Source: Carpediemonas membranifera (taxonomy: Eukaryota > Fornicata). Taken from it: 64,000 bases of DNA. Each line of letters opens with the position of its first letter. Positions within the stretch are counted from its first letter, which is position 1. Position numbers and translations under genes: made by a program. Positions 56,068 through 64,000 of this stretch are shown one piece after another. Below the pieces are notes generated by a model. It saw only the letters and a list, made by a program, of their open reading frames with translations, ran no database searches and was not told the DNA's origin. Where the stretch lies: positions 496,001 through 560,000 of the forward strand of contig JAHDYR010000066.1 in assembly GCA_019828565.1 (NCBI GenBank), given 5' to 3'.

Positions 56068-59000
56068 TCACTTAAGAGGGGCCGCGGAGTTCCCAAATAC
56101 GACCACGTTGTCCTCGAGGAAGATAGGCAGACGCGAGTCGCCGTCCCTCCCTGGCTTTGTCCCGGCACGGATGGCCTCCATCGCTGTGCGGGCTGTGGCG
56201 CCGCCCTTCGCCGCCATGCTGTCAAGGACGAGTGTGAGCGCCTTCTGGCCCATGGGGAAGGGCGCGTGGTGCGGCATCGTCAGGATGAAGGCGGGTGGCT
56301 GGTCCTGGACCTCGGAGGTCATCAGCAGCGTAGTGACAAGGTGCCGCGACACGGCGCCGCCGCTGATGGTGCGGAGGCCGCGTCTGGTGCGGTGGTACCC
56401 GGCCAGCAGCTGCGCCTTATCCAGCACGACCCATCCGGTGACCCTGCGCTGCGTGGCCATCCACTCCGGCTCGAACAGCATGCCCCACGGCGTACTAGCC
56501 GAGTATATGACTGTGGTGCGCTGCGCCGTCGTCGCGGGCCCGAGGAACGTGTGAATATGGTCGGCCGACGTCGGCAGATGCCCACTGGCCCAGCTCGTCA
56601 CGTCTGGACGGCCCTGTCGGATGCTCTCCGGGGTTGCAAGAAGCGTCTTGAAGGCCTCGGGCATCGTCGTCGCCATTGCAGTGAGGTCGCCGTCGGGGTC
56701 GAAGACGCAGCTCACGGAGTCTGGCGGGGCAGCGGGCCGCGCCATGTGTACAATGATGGACACGTCACGCACGGCGGGGAGCAGCGATGCCGGGTACTGC
56801 AGCATCTCGGGCGGCCCCACAAACACGCCTGAGGTCGGCAGGTCGGCCGGCAGTGTCGTCTTGATGAGTTCGTACAGGTCAAGCATGCACCTCTCATGTT
56901 GGATGACGTCCGCAAACATCTCGGTCTCGGCCGCACTGATCTGTGATGCGCCGTCGGACGTCGAGAACGCCCCGATCGACACAGACCGGCTCAGCGTCGC
57001 CCTACCCTTGGGCGCCACCTGGCCCGCGGGTATCGAACGCGGCATGAACGCCATCATGTCGTGGCGGGCCATAATGCACCCGCCGAGGTCGTAGAGGTGG
57101 TCGATCAGCTGGGTCAGAACGGTGGCCTCGGTCGCGTTGAACTTGAGGCGGACGACAGCGGTCTTTGTCGCCCAGTACGCCCACACACGGTCGCCGTGGC
57201 GGTGGCAGACGGTAACGTCGCTGGTGGCCCCGTCGAGCTTGTCCAGCATGGGGCAGTCAGGCGGCGACATGGCAGCGATGAGCCCATCGGGCGTCGTCAC
57301 GGGATCCTCGGTCAGCAGGGGCACCTCAAGCTCTACCAGCGCGCCCCACTTGGCATGGACGTGCTGGAGACGCCGGGCCTCGACGGCGAACGCCTGAGAG
57401 CATGGCTGAACGACCTCGAGGAAGGCGTTCTCCACGGCCGAGAGCGACCGCCGCTGCGACAGTGCCACGCTGGTCGGCGCCGAGGCGCAGATGACCGCCA
57501 TATGGTCGGTAATGCGGCTCATTGAGAGCTGGGCCTGGGCGGCCTGGGCGAGGGCGACAACTGCCGTCCGGGGCTGGGGGAAGGCCCAGTCGACCATGCA
57601 GTCCGCCAGCACAGCGACGACGTCCCATGCCCCGGCCTGGGTCGCCTCGATGAAAGCGGTGTGCATCGACCGACGAGCCTCTGAGATGTGGGGCGCGACG
57701 CTCTGCTCTGCGATCCACTTGGCGGCCTCGGCGGCGATTGAGGGACCGTCAGGCTGCTTCGCTGTCTTGCCTGGCTTGGCGTCCTTCTTCTCCTTCTTCC
57801 CCGCGGCGGGGGTCTGGATGGCCGTGCCGTGCCGTCGAGCCCACTCGTCTGATATGATGCGGACAACGTCCTCGCACTGGTCTACCCGCTCGCCAAAGCA
57901 AGTCTCGTCCAGCACGGCAACGCTGGCCCACATCGCCGCGAGCTCGGCATCCTCGAGAGACTCAGGAAGGCAGGCCGGGCGCGGTGGCTCGGCGGGCGGC
58001 TCCCCGACGGCAGCATGGGCCTCCTCGTCATCAACACCAGCGTCGATATGGCGTGCGACGGCGGCGTTGTGCGCCTCCATGGCGGTCTCCCACGCGGCGT
58101 GGTCCAGCTGGTGTTGGGCTTCGGCGTCGCTCCAGGCCAGCAGCGCCTGCCACGTCTCGGGCTTGCGGTCCTCACGCCACGCCTCCTTCGCGCGGAACCA
58201 GGTTGCCGCGGCGAGGCCTGCGACGCACTCCGCGGCGAGCTTGGGTCGGTTGCCAGAGAGGGGCTTGGGCTCGCCTTCCTCAGTGACCTCGCCAAGGATG
58301 CGGAGGGCGGTCTTGAATGACTCGGCGGCGTCCAGAGCGCACTTGGCACCGCCACGTATGTTTCCGCTGCTCTCGCCGAACTTATCGTCAAGACCGGCAA
58401 GGAAGCGGAGCACAGCCTCGTCGCTACGGCCGGACTCCCGGGGGAAGTCGACAAGGCCGACTACAAGCTCGCCAAGCCGCTCGGTCTCTTCGTAGAACAG
58501 CTTGAGCAGAAGCTTCCCGCGGCACGCGTGCAGGCGGGCTTCCTCTCGCGAGAACGCGGCCAGTCTTGGTACGGACCCAGGCCCGGACCCATCCACTGCC
58601 TGCCACACGGCGCACCGCTGCGTGGTCTGCTCCCTCTTGTCAGCAATGGCGGCCAGGGCGGCGTCCAGGTCTCGGACTGCCCGTGTCAGTGTCGCGTGGA
58701 CGTGGTCGAACACGGGCTCGGATGCCTCGGTGACCGCAGGGAAGTTGTGCGAAATGACGGACTCGGCGAACTCGATGGTGAAGTTGGCAAGGCTTGCGGG
58801 ATTCGGCTTGGCGTCGTGCAGGGTAAGGTCGAGCATGCGGACGGCCTTGGCGTACTGAAGCTCGGCCTTTCCCTTCGTTGTAACCTCCGCGGGAACGACA
58901 GAGCCGACTGCCTTGAGCAGCGTCGCCAGGGGGCTATCTGTCCGGGGCCGCACGGACTGCAGCGACCGGGCCGACCCGCCCCGCAGCGAAGACATCGCGA

Positions 59001-62000
59001 AGGAGGACACGGAGCCTGCGCCGGAAACCTCTGAGGCTGCCGGGGACCCGTGCGGCATGGGGAGGTCCTCGTCGGGCGGCGGCAATACGTCTCCGTGCAT
59101 TTCGTTGATCGTGTCGATGTCGAGCTGGACCGTCGCCGCCTTAGCAGACTGCATCGCCGCCCTGAACAAGGCAAACGACACGCGGGGCCTGATAGCCGGG
59201 CCAGTTATGCCCGCCTTGTCCAGCTCCGCGACGAATGCGGCCAGCACGGCCTCAGCGTCTCTGACGCGGTTGACGTCGCATAGGGCCTGCCCGAGGACGA
59301 GGAAAAGTCGCGTCTTCGCAGCGATGGAGAGGCCCGACGTCCGACCAGTGCCGTGGAGGATCGTGGCGGCATCGTTCGCTGCTTTGACCGGGTTTCCCGA
59401 GGCCAAGTCGAGGGCCGGACGGAGGGCGACGAGGCAGGGATCCAGGGGCGTCGACTGGCGGGAGATGGCGCTGAGTAGCCGCCCGGCCAGGTCGCACTCG
59501 CCCAGGCTGAGCGAAGCCCAGGCGATGGTGCCGACGATCGAACTCCGCTCGAGACGGGGCAGGACGGTGTCGCTGACGGGGGAGGGCTCCGCGAGGGTCT
59601 CTACGCCGTGGAGCAGCTCCTCGTCGATAGAGCTGACCCAGCCATCGAGGACGGTCTCGGCCATGGCCTTCCATGCCGCCAGCGCGGACATACCAGACAC
59701 GCCGCCGACGAGGCCGGTGCATCCCTCGATGTGGGCATGCACCTTGCATAGATCCAGAAGAAGTTTCAGCCCGACGCTAATCTCGTCGGGGAGCAGGTTG
59801 CAGTGGAGCTGAGCGAGGATCACGACAGACGACAGCGGCACGACGGCGTGCATATCCATGGCTGCGGGGATGGTGCCGAGAAGCGCCTGTGCCAGCAGGG
59901 CGACATCCGACTGGACGACGCTGCCACCGCCAGCCTGCTCGTTGTGGCTCTGGGCGACGTCCTGCAGCATGATGAGGTGCTCCTCGTAGTTCTCGTGCAG
60001 CAGCAGCTGCGCTGAGTCGGCCAGCACCGGGACGGGGGTGTCGAACTCACCCGTCATCCGCACGGCGTCCAGCACGATCTCGTTGGCCGTCTCTGCAGCC
60101 CTGAGGATCGCATCGACGTCCCCGCCGGTAAGCGCTGTCACGAGGTGGACCGTGACCCGGACCACTGCCGCCGTCACGGGGACGGGGATGCCGGCCACGC
60201 GGAACTGCTCCTCGGACTTGGCGACGTGTGCCTCAACGGCGTCCAGGAGCGTGCTGGCGGTGTCGGTGCGAGTCAGCGCCTGGATGAGCGCGACCTTCGC
60301 CAGATGCAGGTAGATCACGGCGGCCTCGTCTGCTGCCGGCACTGGCAGCGCGCCCTCAAGTATCTCGCGGGCGTATGCGACGGCCTCCGCCTGGTGCTCG
60401 CCGGTCGAGTTCCGGGCGTAACCGAGGCAGATGTTGGCGGCCTCGGCCTTTGCCGTCTGTCCAAGTGCGAGGGTGCGAACGGAGTCCCCCGTCCTTGCGG
60501 CGATGACTGCCCTGTGGGACCAGAGGACCGCGTGGGTGGCGGCGGGCAGGGACTTGAAGGCGAGCTGCACGAGGTCGTGGGCAGTCTCCCACTTCTGCTT
60601 CTGTGTCAGCACTCGAAGCATGGCGCCGAACAGCTCCGGGCCCCACTCCCGGACGGGGGCGAGGGGCGGGGGCGACTCGAGGCCGTGGATCGCGGGGGCC
60701 AGCACCGTGATCAGACGTACGCCCGCGTTGACGGCGGCGTCTGTCTGCCGCGGAATGGAGAGCTTGGACACGGCGGATGCCGCAGCCAACGAGATGTTGG
60801 TCACAAGTGCCGCGTCCTCGCGACGGACGGCAATGCCGGCCGCCGTTTCGAGCTCACCGAGGATGGTCGCGATGACCTCTGCGGCAGCGTGATGCTCCAC
60901 GGCGTCGTCAACGCCATGAAGCTTGACGACGCTGAGCCCGAGGCTTGCGACGGCGGTGTGGTAGTCGTCGTCGACGCACCGCACCACGCGCACCTCAGGG
61001 GCACCCCCCTTCCCGGCCTCGACGAGGGGATGTGGGGCCCTGTCCTCGAGGTCCGCGGGAATGTCCCGGGCCCACCGCAGCATCACGGCCGCCTTCGTCA
61101 GGCTCACCGCCTTGGCCGCCATGATGGAGCCGAGCGTCACCAGCGGCAGCATAGACGCGCCCAGGTCCGCGGCGACGGCCCCGGCAGCGGCGAGGGTGGC
61201 GGCGAGCAGCGTGTCGATGGGGTCGTGGCCCAGCTGGCACACGGCAAGGGCCTCGATGCCGGATGCGAGGGTGAGGACGGCATCGCCTGCGAGCGGCGGC
61301 GGTGTAGGCTGCCCAAGGCATCTGGCGTGCGCCAGAGTCACCCTGTACGCGACCGCAGCGATGGTTTCGACTAGCGGATAATCCGAGGCGGCGTCTGTCG
61401 TCGGCACCAGCGCACCGTCCCTCGTCATCGACGTCTGCACGGCGGTCTTGGCCATGGCAACGAGCTGCTTCGAGGACTCGGCCAGCTCGGTGATGAACTC
61501 GCCAGGGATCAGGTCGGGAGTGAGGTCTAGCGCCTCGGCAAAGGTCTGCCGCCAGCCGCTGATGTTGAGCGGCTCGACGGACAGCGGGGTCCCGTCCCCG
61601 AAGCCTGGCACGGCGCTCGACTGGTGAGTCCCGAGCGACACGAGGTCGTCCACGAGGGAGGGCGGCATGAGCATGTTGTACGCCGCATGGACACTCGTGA
61701 TTTCCGGCAGCCCGGTCGGCTGGTCGACCTTGGCCAACTGGCCCAGCCCGAGGCCCAGCCCCTCCCGGGCACGGGCTCCCCCGGCGGCAGACGAGGGCCT
61801 TGACGAGGGCCTTGACGAGGGGCGCGACCTGACAGTGCCGCCGGGCGTCGTCACCTCGAGCTCGGGCGTGAAGGCGCTGAACACGCACATGGTGACCATC
61901 TCGGTCAGCCTCGCCTGTGTCGCCCTGAGCCGGAGGGAGTGGCGTCGGAGGGCAGCCTTGTGGTCAGCATCGGCCTCTGCATGGGTCCAGAAGTCGCTGA

Positions 62001-64000
62001 TGACGTCCGCAACCGTGCCCAGAACGGTGGTGATATCCAGGACGGTTTTGCCCAGGGTGGTGAAGAGCACAGGCGAGATCATCTCCTCGAACGTCCTGGT
62101 CAGCGTCGCCGCCAGTCTCTCCGCCGAGAGCACGGCCTCGGGCCCGGTGAGCTCCCTGAGCTTCTCCGCAAGAATGCCAGTGCGCCCGCAGAGGGCGTAC
62201 CGGGCTGCGGGGATGGCGCGTTTGGGTGCCCTAGGGTCAACGATGAGGACCTTAAGGTGCGCACCGAGCTGAGTGACCTCAACAAGCAGGGCGCTACAGA
62301 TGGCAGGGCCGAGGTTCTCGACACCAGCCTCTTCTGAGGCCAACAGCAGCTCGGACGCCAGAACAGACAACGGAAGACAGGACATGACGCGCACACGCTT
62401 GGCGAACTCTCGCAGCCACGCCAGACGCCTAGCACGAGCCTCAGCAGTCATGAGGGGCCAGGCGCGCTTCCACTCATCGACGCGGCGCAGGATTCCGTCG
62501 TGCTCGATGTCGCGGGGCTCGGCGTCGGGTGGCCGTCCGATGTCAACCTCAGGCTCCTCTGTCTCCTCGTCGCCGGCCTCAGCCTTATTCTCGGCCTCAG
62601 CCCGGAGCCGTTCGTCCTCGGCCGTCATCACGAGCAGATTGCCCTGATCCAATAGGGGCAGCGCGCTCACTACCAACGACCCGGCGACACTGGGGGCGCC
62701 AGTGGCAGCCTGATGGAGGAGTAGTACGATCTCCTCCTCGGGGTGGGCGGCGATGGTGACGTTCGACACGAGCCCCGTCTTCAGGGCCTCGTAGCGCATG
62801 GCAGCCCGCACCGTCCCGACCTTGACATCGGGTCGGGGCGTCTCCCACCGGCTGTCGCCGAGGGCCGCGTCGTCATTGTAGGGCAGGAGCATCTCCTCGA
62901 TCGTGATGGCGGTGAAATACGCCGCTGAGACGCTGTCAAGGGCTACGTGCGCTGCGACGGCCGCCTGCCCGATGCTTACAGGTAGCAGGACCGACATAGG
63001 GTGGTACTCGCGGCACACTGACCACATCGAGACAACGAAGGGGCCCACCGTTGTCATCAGCCGCGGACGCATCAGCGGCAACACTGCGTGCCACCCGAGA
63101 CCGACGAGTAGCAGCGCCGTCTGTCTGGCGACCTGGGCGAGGGCGGGGGTCGCTGAGAGGAGCAGGCGCTCGATCGCGCCAAAGCCCTTCGAGATCATCC
63201 TCAGCATGCTGAGTAGCGCGTCTGCAGCAGCAGCACTGATCCCACGCGTCGGCGGGGACAGCGGGGCGATGCCCGCCTCCCGGACCCGGATCACAGCACG
63301 CGCTATGTTGGCCCGCAGCTGGGCGAGGTCCCCGTGGCGGATCTGGGGGATCAGGCCCGCCGCAGCCTCGACCTGCTCGGGGTCTCCGCGGGTCACAGCG
63401 AGCAGGATCGCCTGTGAGGCGACCTCGTCGAAGTCCTCGAGGCCGGACGCCGAGGCCACTGAGGCGATCGCGGTACAGTCCCGGGCTGCGATCATGTTGA
63501 TGATGCCCTCGACGTCACTTGCGGCCGGTGCGGCCTTGGACGGCTTCTTGGCAGTCTTGGTCGGTGTCTCCCGCCCCTTCACCGCAGCGGGGGCGGGGGA
63601 CGCGGCCGCCTTGAGGGGGGCCAGGACCGAGGCCTTCACAGCGGCAGAGTCCTCGATCGTCGCCTCAAGCGCAGCCACGGCCTGGTCGGCGGGCTGTGCC
63701 GCGTCCCTGAGGAACACGGCGTGCGTATGGTGCATCGTGAAGCGCTCAGCAGCAGGCAGCGTATCCCCGGTCTGGCTCAAGAGAGACACGGCCTTCGAAT
63801 AGATGTCCACGCACTCTCGCGCGACCCCGGGCCGCCTTGCCACCACGGCTGCGGCCAACAACGACGTGAGCACCGCGCGCTGGGAGTCTGCACGGACCCC
63901 CTCGTCTTCGATGGCGTTAGCCACAGTAGCCGCAGCCACGCAGCACGTCATGCTGAGCCTGAGGTCTGTTCTCGTGGCGGTCCACACCTCTCGGGGCTGT
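56068..64000 (-). CDS. Giant TPR-like flagellar central-apparatus protein (CFAP46/CFAP54-like), 5' end outside window
   Basis: At least 2,640 residues. The frame is open to the window edge without an ATG upstream of 63987, which is itself GTG, so the N-terminus is missing. The chain is a long alpha-helical solenoid with TPR-like pairs (for example ASTLLDAVEAHVAKSEEQFRVAG, KTRLFLVLGQALCDVNRVRDAEAVLAAF). Disordered Lys/Pro inserts interrupt it (KGRETPTKTAKKPSKA, AAGKKEKKDAKPGKTAKQP). The C-terminal 450 residues are mixed alpha/beta (SGVFVGPPEMLQYPASLL, RTTVIYSASTPWGMLFEPEWMA), similar in outline to CHAT-like ends of large ciliary proteins. Size and layout fit CFAP46 (about 2,700 residues) best, with CFAP54 as the alternative. 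No single motif proves either. Confidence 0.5.
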   Translation of the reverse strand, partial: QPREVWTATRTDLRLSMTCCVAAATVANAIEDEGVRADSQRAVLTSLLAAAVVARRPGVARECVDIYSKAVSLLSQTGDTLPAAERFTMHHTHAVFLRDAAQPADQAVAALEATIEDSAAVKASVLAPLKAAASPAPAAVKGRETPTKTAKKPSKAAPAASDVEGIINMIAARDCTAIASVASASGLEDFDEVASQAILLAVTRGDPEQVEAAAGLIPQIRHGDLAQLRANIARAVIRVREAGIAPLSPPTRGISAAAADALLSMLRMISKGFGAIERLLLSATPALAQVARQTALLLVGLGWHAVLPLMRPRLMTTVGPFVVSMWSVCREYHPMSVLLPVSIGQAAVAAHVALDSVSAAYFTAITIEEMLLPYNDDAALGDSRWETPRPDVKVGTVRAAMRYEALKTGLVSNVTIAAHPEEEIVLLLHQAATGAPSVAGSLVVSALPLLDQGNLLVMTAEDERLRAEAENKAEAGDEETEEPEVDIGRPPDAEPRDIEHDGILRRVDEWKRAWPLMTAEARARRLAWLREFAKRVRVMSCLPLSVLASELLLASEEAGVENLGPAICSALLVEVTQLGAHLKVLIVDPRAPKRAIPAARYALCGRTGILAEKLRELTGPEAVLSAERLAATLTRTFEEMISPVLFTTLGKTVLDITTVLGTVADVISDFWTHAEADADHKAALRRHSLRLRATQARLTEMVTMCVFSAFTPELEVTTPGGTVRSRPSSRPSSRPSSAAGGARAREGLGLGLGQLAKVDQPTGLPEITSVHAAYNMLMPPSLVDDLVSLGTHQSSAVPGFGDGTPLSVEPLNISGWRQTFAEALDLTPDLIPGEFITELAESSKQLVAMAKTAVQTSMTRDGALVPTTDAASDYPLVETIAAVAYRVTLAHARCLGQPTPPPLAGDAVLTLASGIEALAVCQLGHDPIDTLLAATLAAAGAVAADLGASMLPLVTLGSIMAAKAVSLTKAAVMLRWARDIPADLEDRAPHPLVEAGKGGAPEVRVVRCVDDDYHTAVASLGLSVVKLHGVDDAVEHHAAAEVIATILGELETAAGIAVRREDAALVTNISLAAASAVSKLSIPRQTDAAVNAGVRLITVLAPAIHGLESPPPLAPVREWGPELFGAMLRVLTQKQKWETAHDLVQLAFKSLPAATHAVLWSHRAVIAARTGDSVRTLALGQTAKAEAANICLGYARNSTGEHQAEAVAYAREILEGALPVPAADEAAVIYLHLAKVALIQALTRTDTASTLLDAVEAHVAKSEEQFRVAGIPVPVTAAVVRVTVHLVTALTGGDVDAILRAAETANEIVLDAVRMTGEFDTPVPVLADSAQLLLHENYEEHLIMLQDVAQSHNEQAGGGSVVQSDVALLAQALLGTIPAAMDMHAVVPLSSVVILAQLHCNLLPDEISVGLKLLLDLCKVHAHIEGCTGLVGGVSGMSALAAWKAMAETVLDGWVSSIDEELLHGVETLAEPSPVSDTVLPRLERSSIVGTIAWASLSLGECDLAGRLLSAISRQSTPLDPCLVALRPALDLASGNPVKAANDAATILHGTGRTSGLSIAAKTRLFLVLGQALCDVNRVRDAEAVLAAFVAELDKAGITGPAIRPRVSFALFRAAMQSAKAATVQLDIDTINEMHGDVLPPPDEDLPMPHGSPAASEVSGAGSVSSFAMSSLRGGSARSLQSVRPRTDSPLATLLKAVGSVVPAEVTTKGKAELQYAKAVRMLDLTLHDAKPNPASLANFTIEFAESVISHNFPAVTEASEPVFDHVHATLTRAVRDLDAALAAIADKREQTTQRCAVWQAVDGSGPGSVPRLAAFSREEARLHACRGKLLLKLFYEETERLGELVVGLVDFPRESGRSDEAVLRFLAGLDDKFGESSGNIRGGAKCALDAAESFKTALRILGEVTEEGEPKPLSGNRPKLAAECVAGLAAATWFRAKEAWREDRKPETWQALLAWSDAEAQHQLDHAAWETAMEAHNAAVARHIDAGVDDEEAHAAVGEPPAEPPRPACLPESLEDAELAAMWASVAVLDETCFGERVDQCEDVVRIISDEWARRHGTAIQTPAAGKKEKKDAKPGKTAKQPDGPSIAAEAAKWIAEQSVAPHISEARRSMHTAFIEATQAGAWDVVAVLADCMVDWAFPQPRTAVVALAQAAQAQLSMSRITDHMAVICASAPTSVALSQRRSLSAVENAFLEVVQPCSQAFAVEARRLQHVHAKWGALVELEVPLLTEDPVTTPDGLIAAMSPPDCPMLDKLDGATSDVTVCHRHGDRVWAYWATKTAVVRLKFNATEATVLTQLIDHLYDLGGCIMARHDMMAFMPRSIPAGQVAPKGRATLSRSVSIGAFSTSDGASQISAAETEMFADVIQHERCMLDLYELIKTTLPADLPTSGVFVGPPEMLQYPASLLPAVRDVSIIVHMARPAAPPDSVSCVFDPDGDLTAMATTMPEAFKTLLATPESIRQGRPDVTSWASGHLPTSADHIHTFLGPATTAQRTTVIYSASTPWGMLFEPEWMATQRRVTGWVVLDKAQLLAGYHRTRRGLRTISGGAVSRHLVTTLLMTSEVQDQPPAFILTMPHHAPFPMGQKALTLVLDSMAAKGGATARTAMEAIRAGTKPGRDGDSRLPIFLEDNVVVFGNSAAPLK

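Overview
This window comes from a small, compact, GC-rich nuclear genome of a flagellated protist. Genes are mostly on the + strand and 50 to 350 bp apart. The few introns are 28 to 34 bp long, sit close to the start codon and begin mostly with GTTTGT. Their branch-point-like sequence lies right against the 3' splice site, an arrangement known from Giardia and Trichomonas. Stops are closely followed by TAAA, AATAAA or AGTAAA. Flagellar genes (a DRC10-like subunit and a giant CFAP46/54-like protein) sit beside ER, ribosome and nuclear genes. My best guess is a free-living metamonad, perhaps a Carpediemonas-like fornicate; the sequence alone does not prove this.

Layout. 1-2.1 kb: RPS5 copy 1, an RWDD1/Gir2-like protein and RPB8. 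2.9-4.45 kb: a Fanzor-like (eukaryotic TnpB relative) element, copy A. 4.7-10 kb: a giant Tmc-like membrane protein. 10-11 kb: a gene-poor stretch with an unusual AT-rich open segment and nested inverted repeats. 11.08-12.63 kb: Fanzor-like copy B, frameshifted. 12.7-28.3 kb: a dense gene run (RBM39-like, DRC10-like, INO80B-like, RPS5 copy 2 inverted, DCAF7/WDR68, RPS10, NOC4-like, SRP9, biotin ligase, SEC61 alpha, V-ATPase C and several unknowns). 28.7-38.5 kb: an LRR/Sfi1-repeat centrosomal-type protein and a second giant Tmc-like protein. 39-41.7 kb: a secreted LRR protein and a sugar-symporter-like MFS protein. 41.9-50.4 kb: a giant cysteine-rich surface protein holding an 8.8-copy, nearly identical 597-bp tandem array. 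50.5-56 kb: Derlin, a RING protein, a polytopic membrane protein and an unknown. 56-64 kb: the CFAP46/54-like gene, running off the window.

Co-operation is visible mainly in two themes: ER protein handling (SRP9, SEC61 alpha, Derlin, possibly the RING protein) and the flagellum/centrosome (DRC10-like, CFAP46/54-like, LRR-Sfi1 protein). These are scattered single genes, not operons. The most unusual signals are three. First, two near-identical 1,548-bp Fanzor-like elements that both stop just before the zinc ribbon. Second, a hairpin-forming element carried by them and also found alone upstream of two other genes. Third, the homogenised 597-bp coding array.
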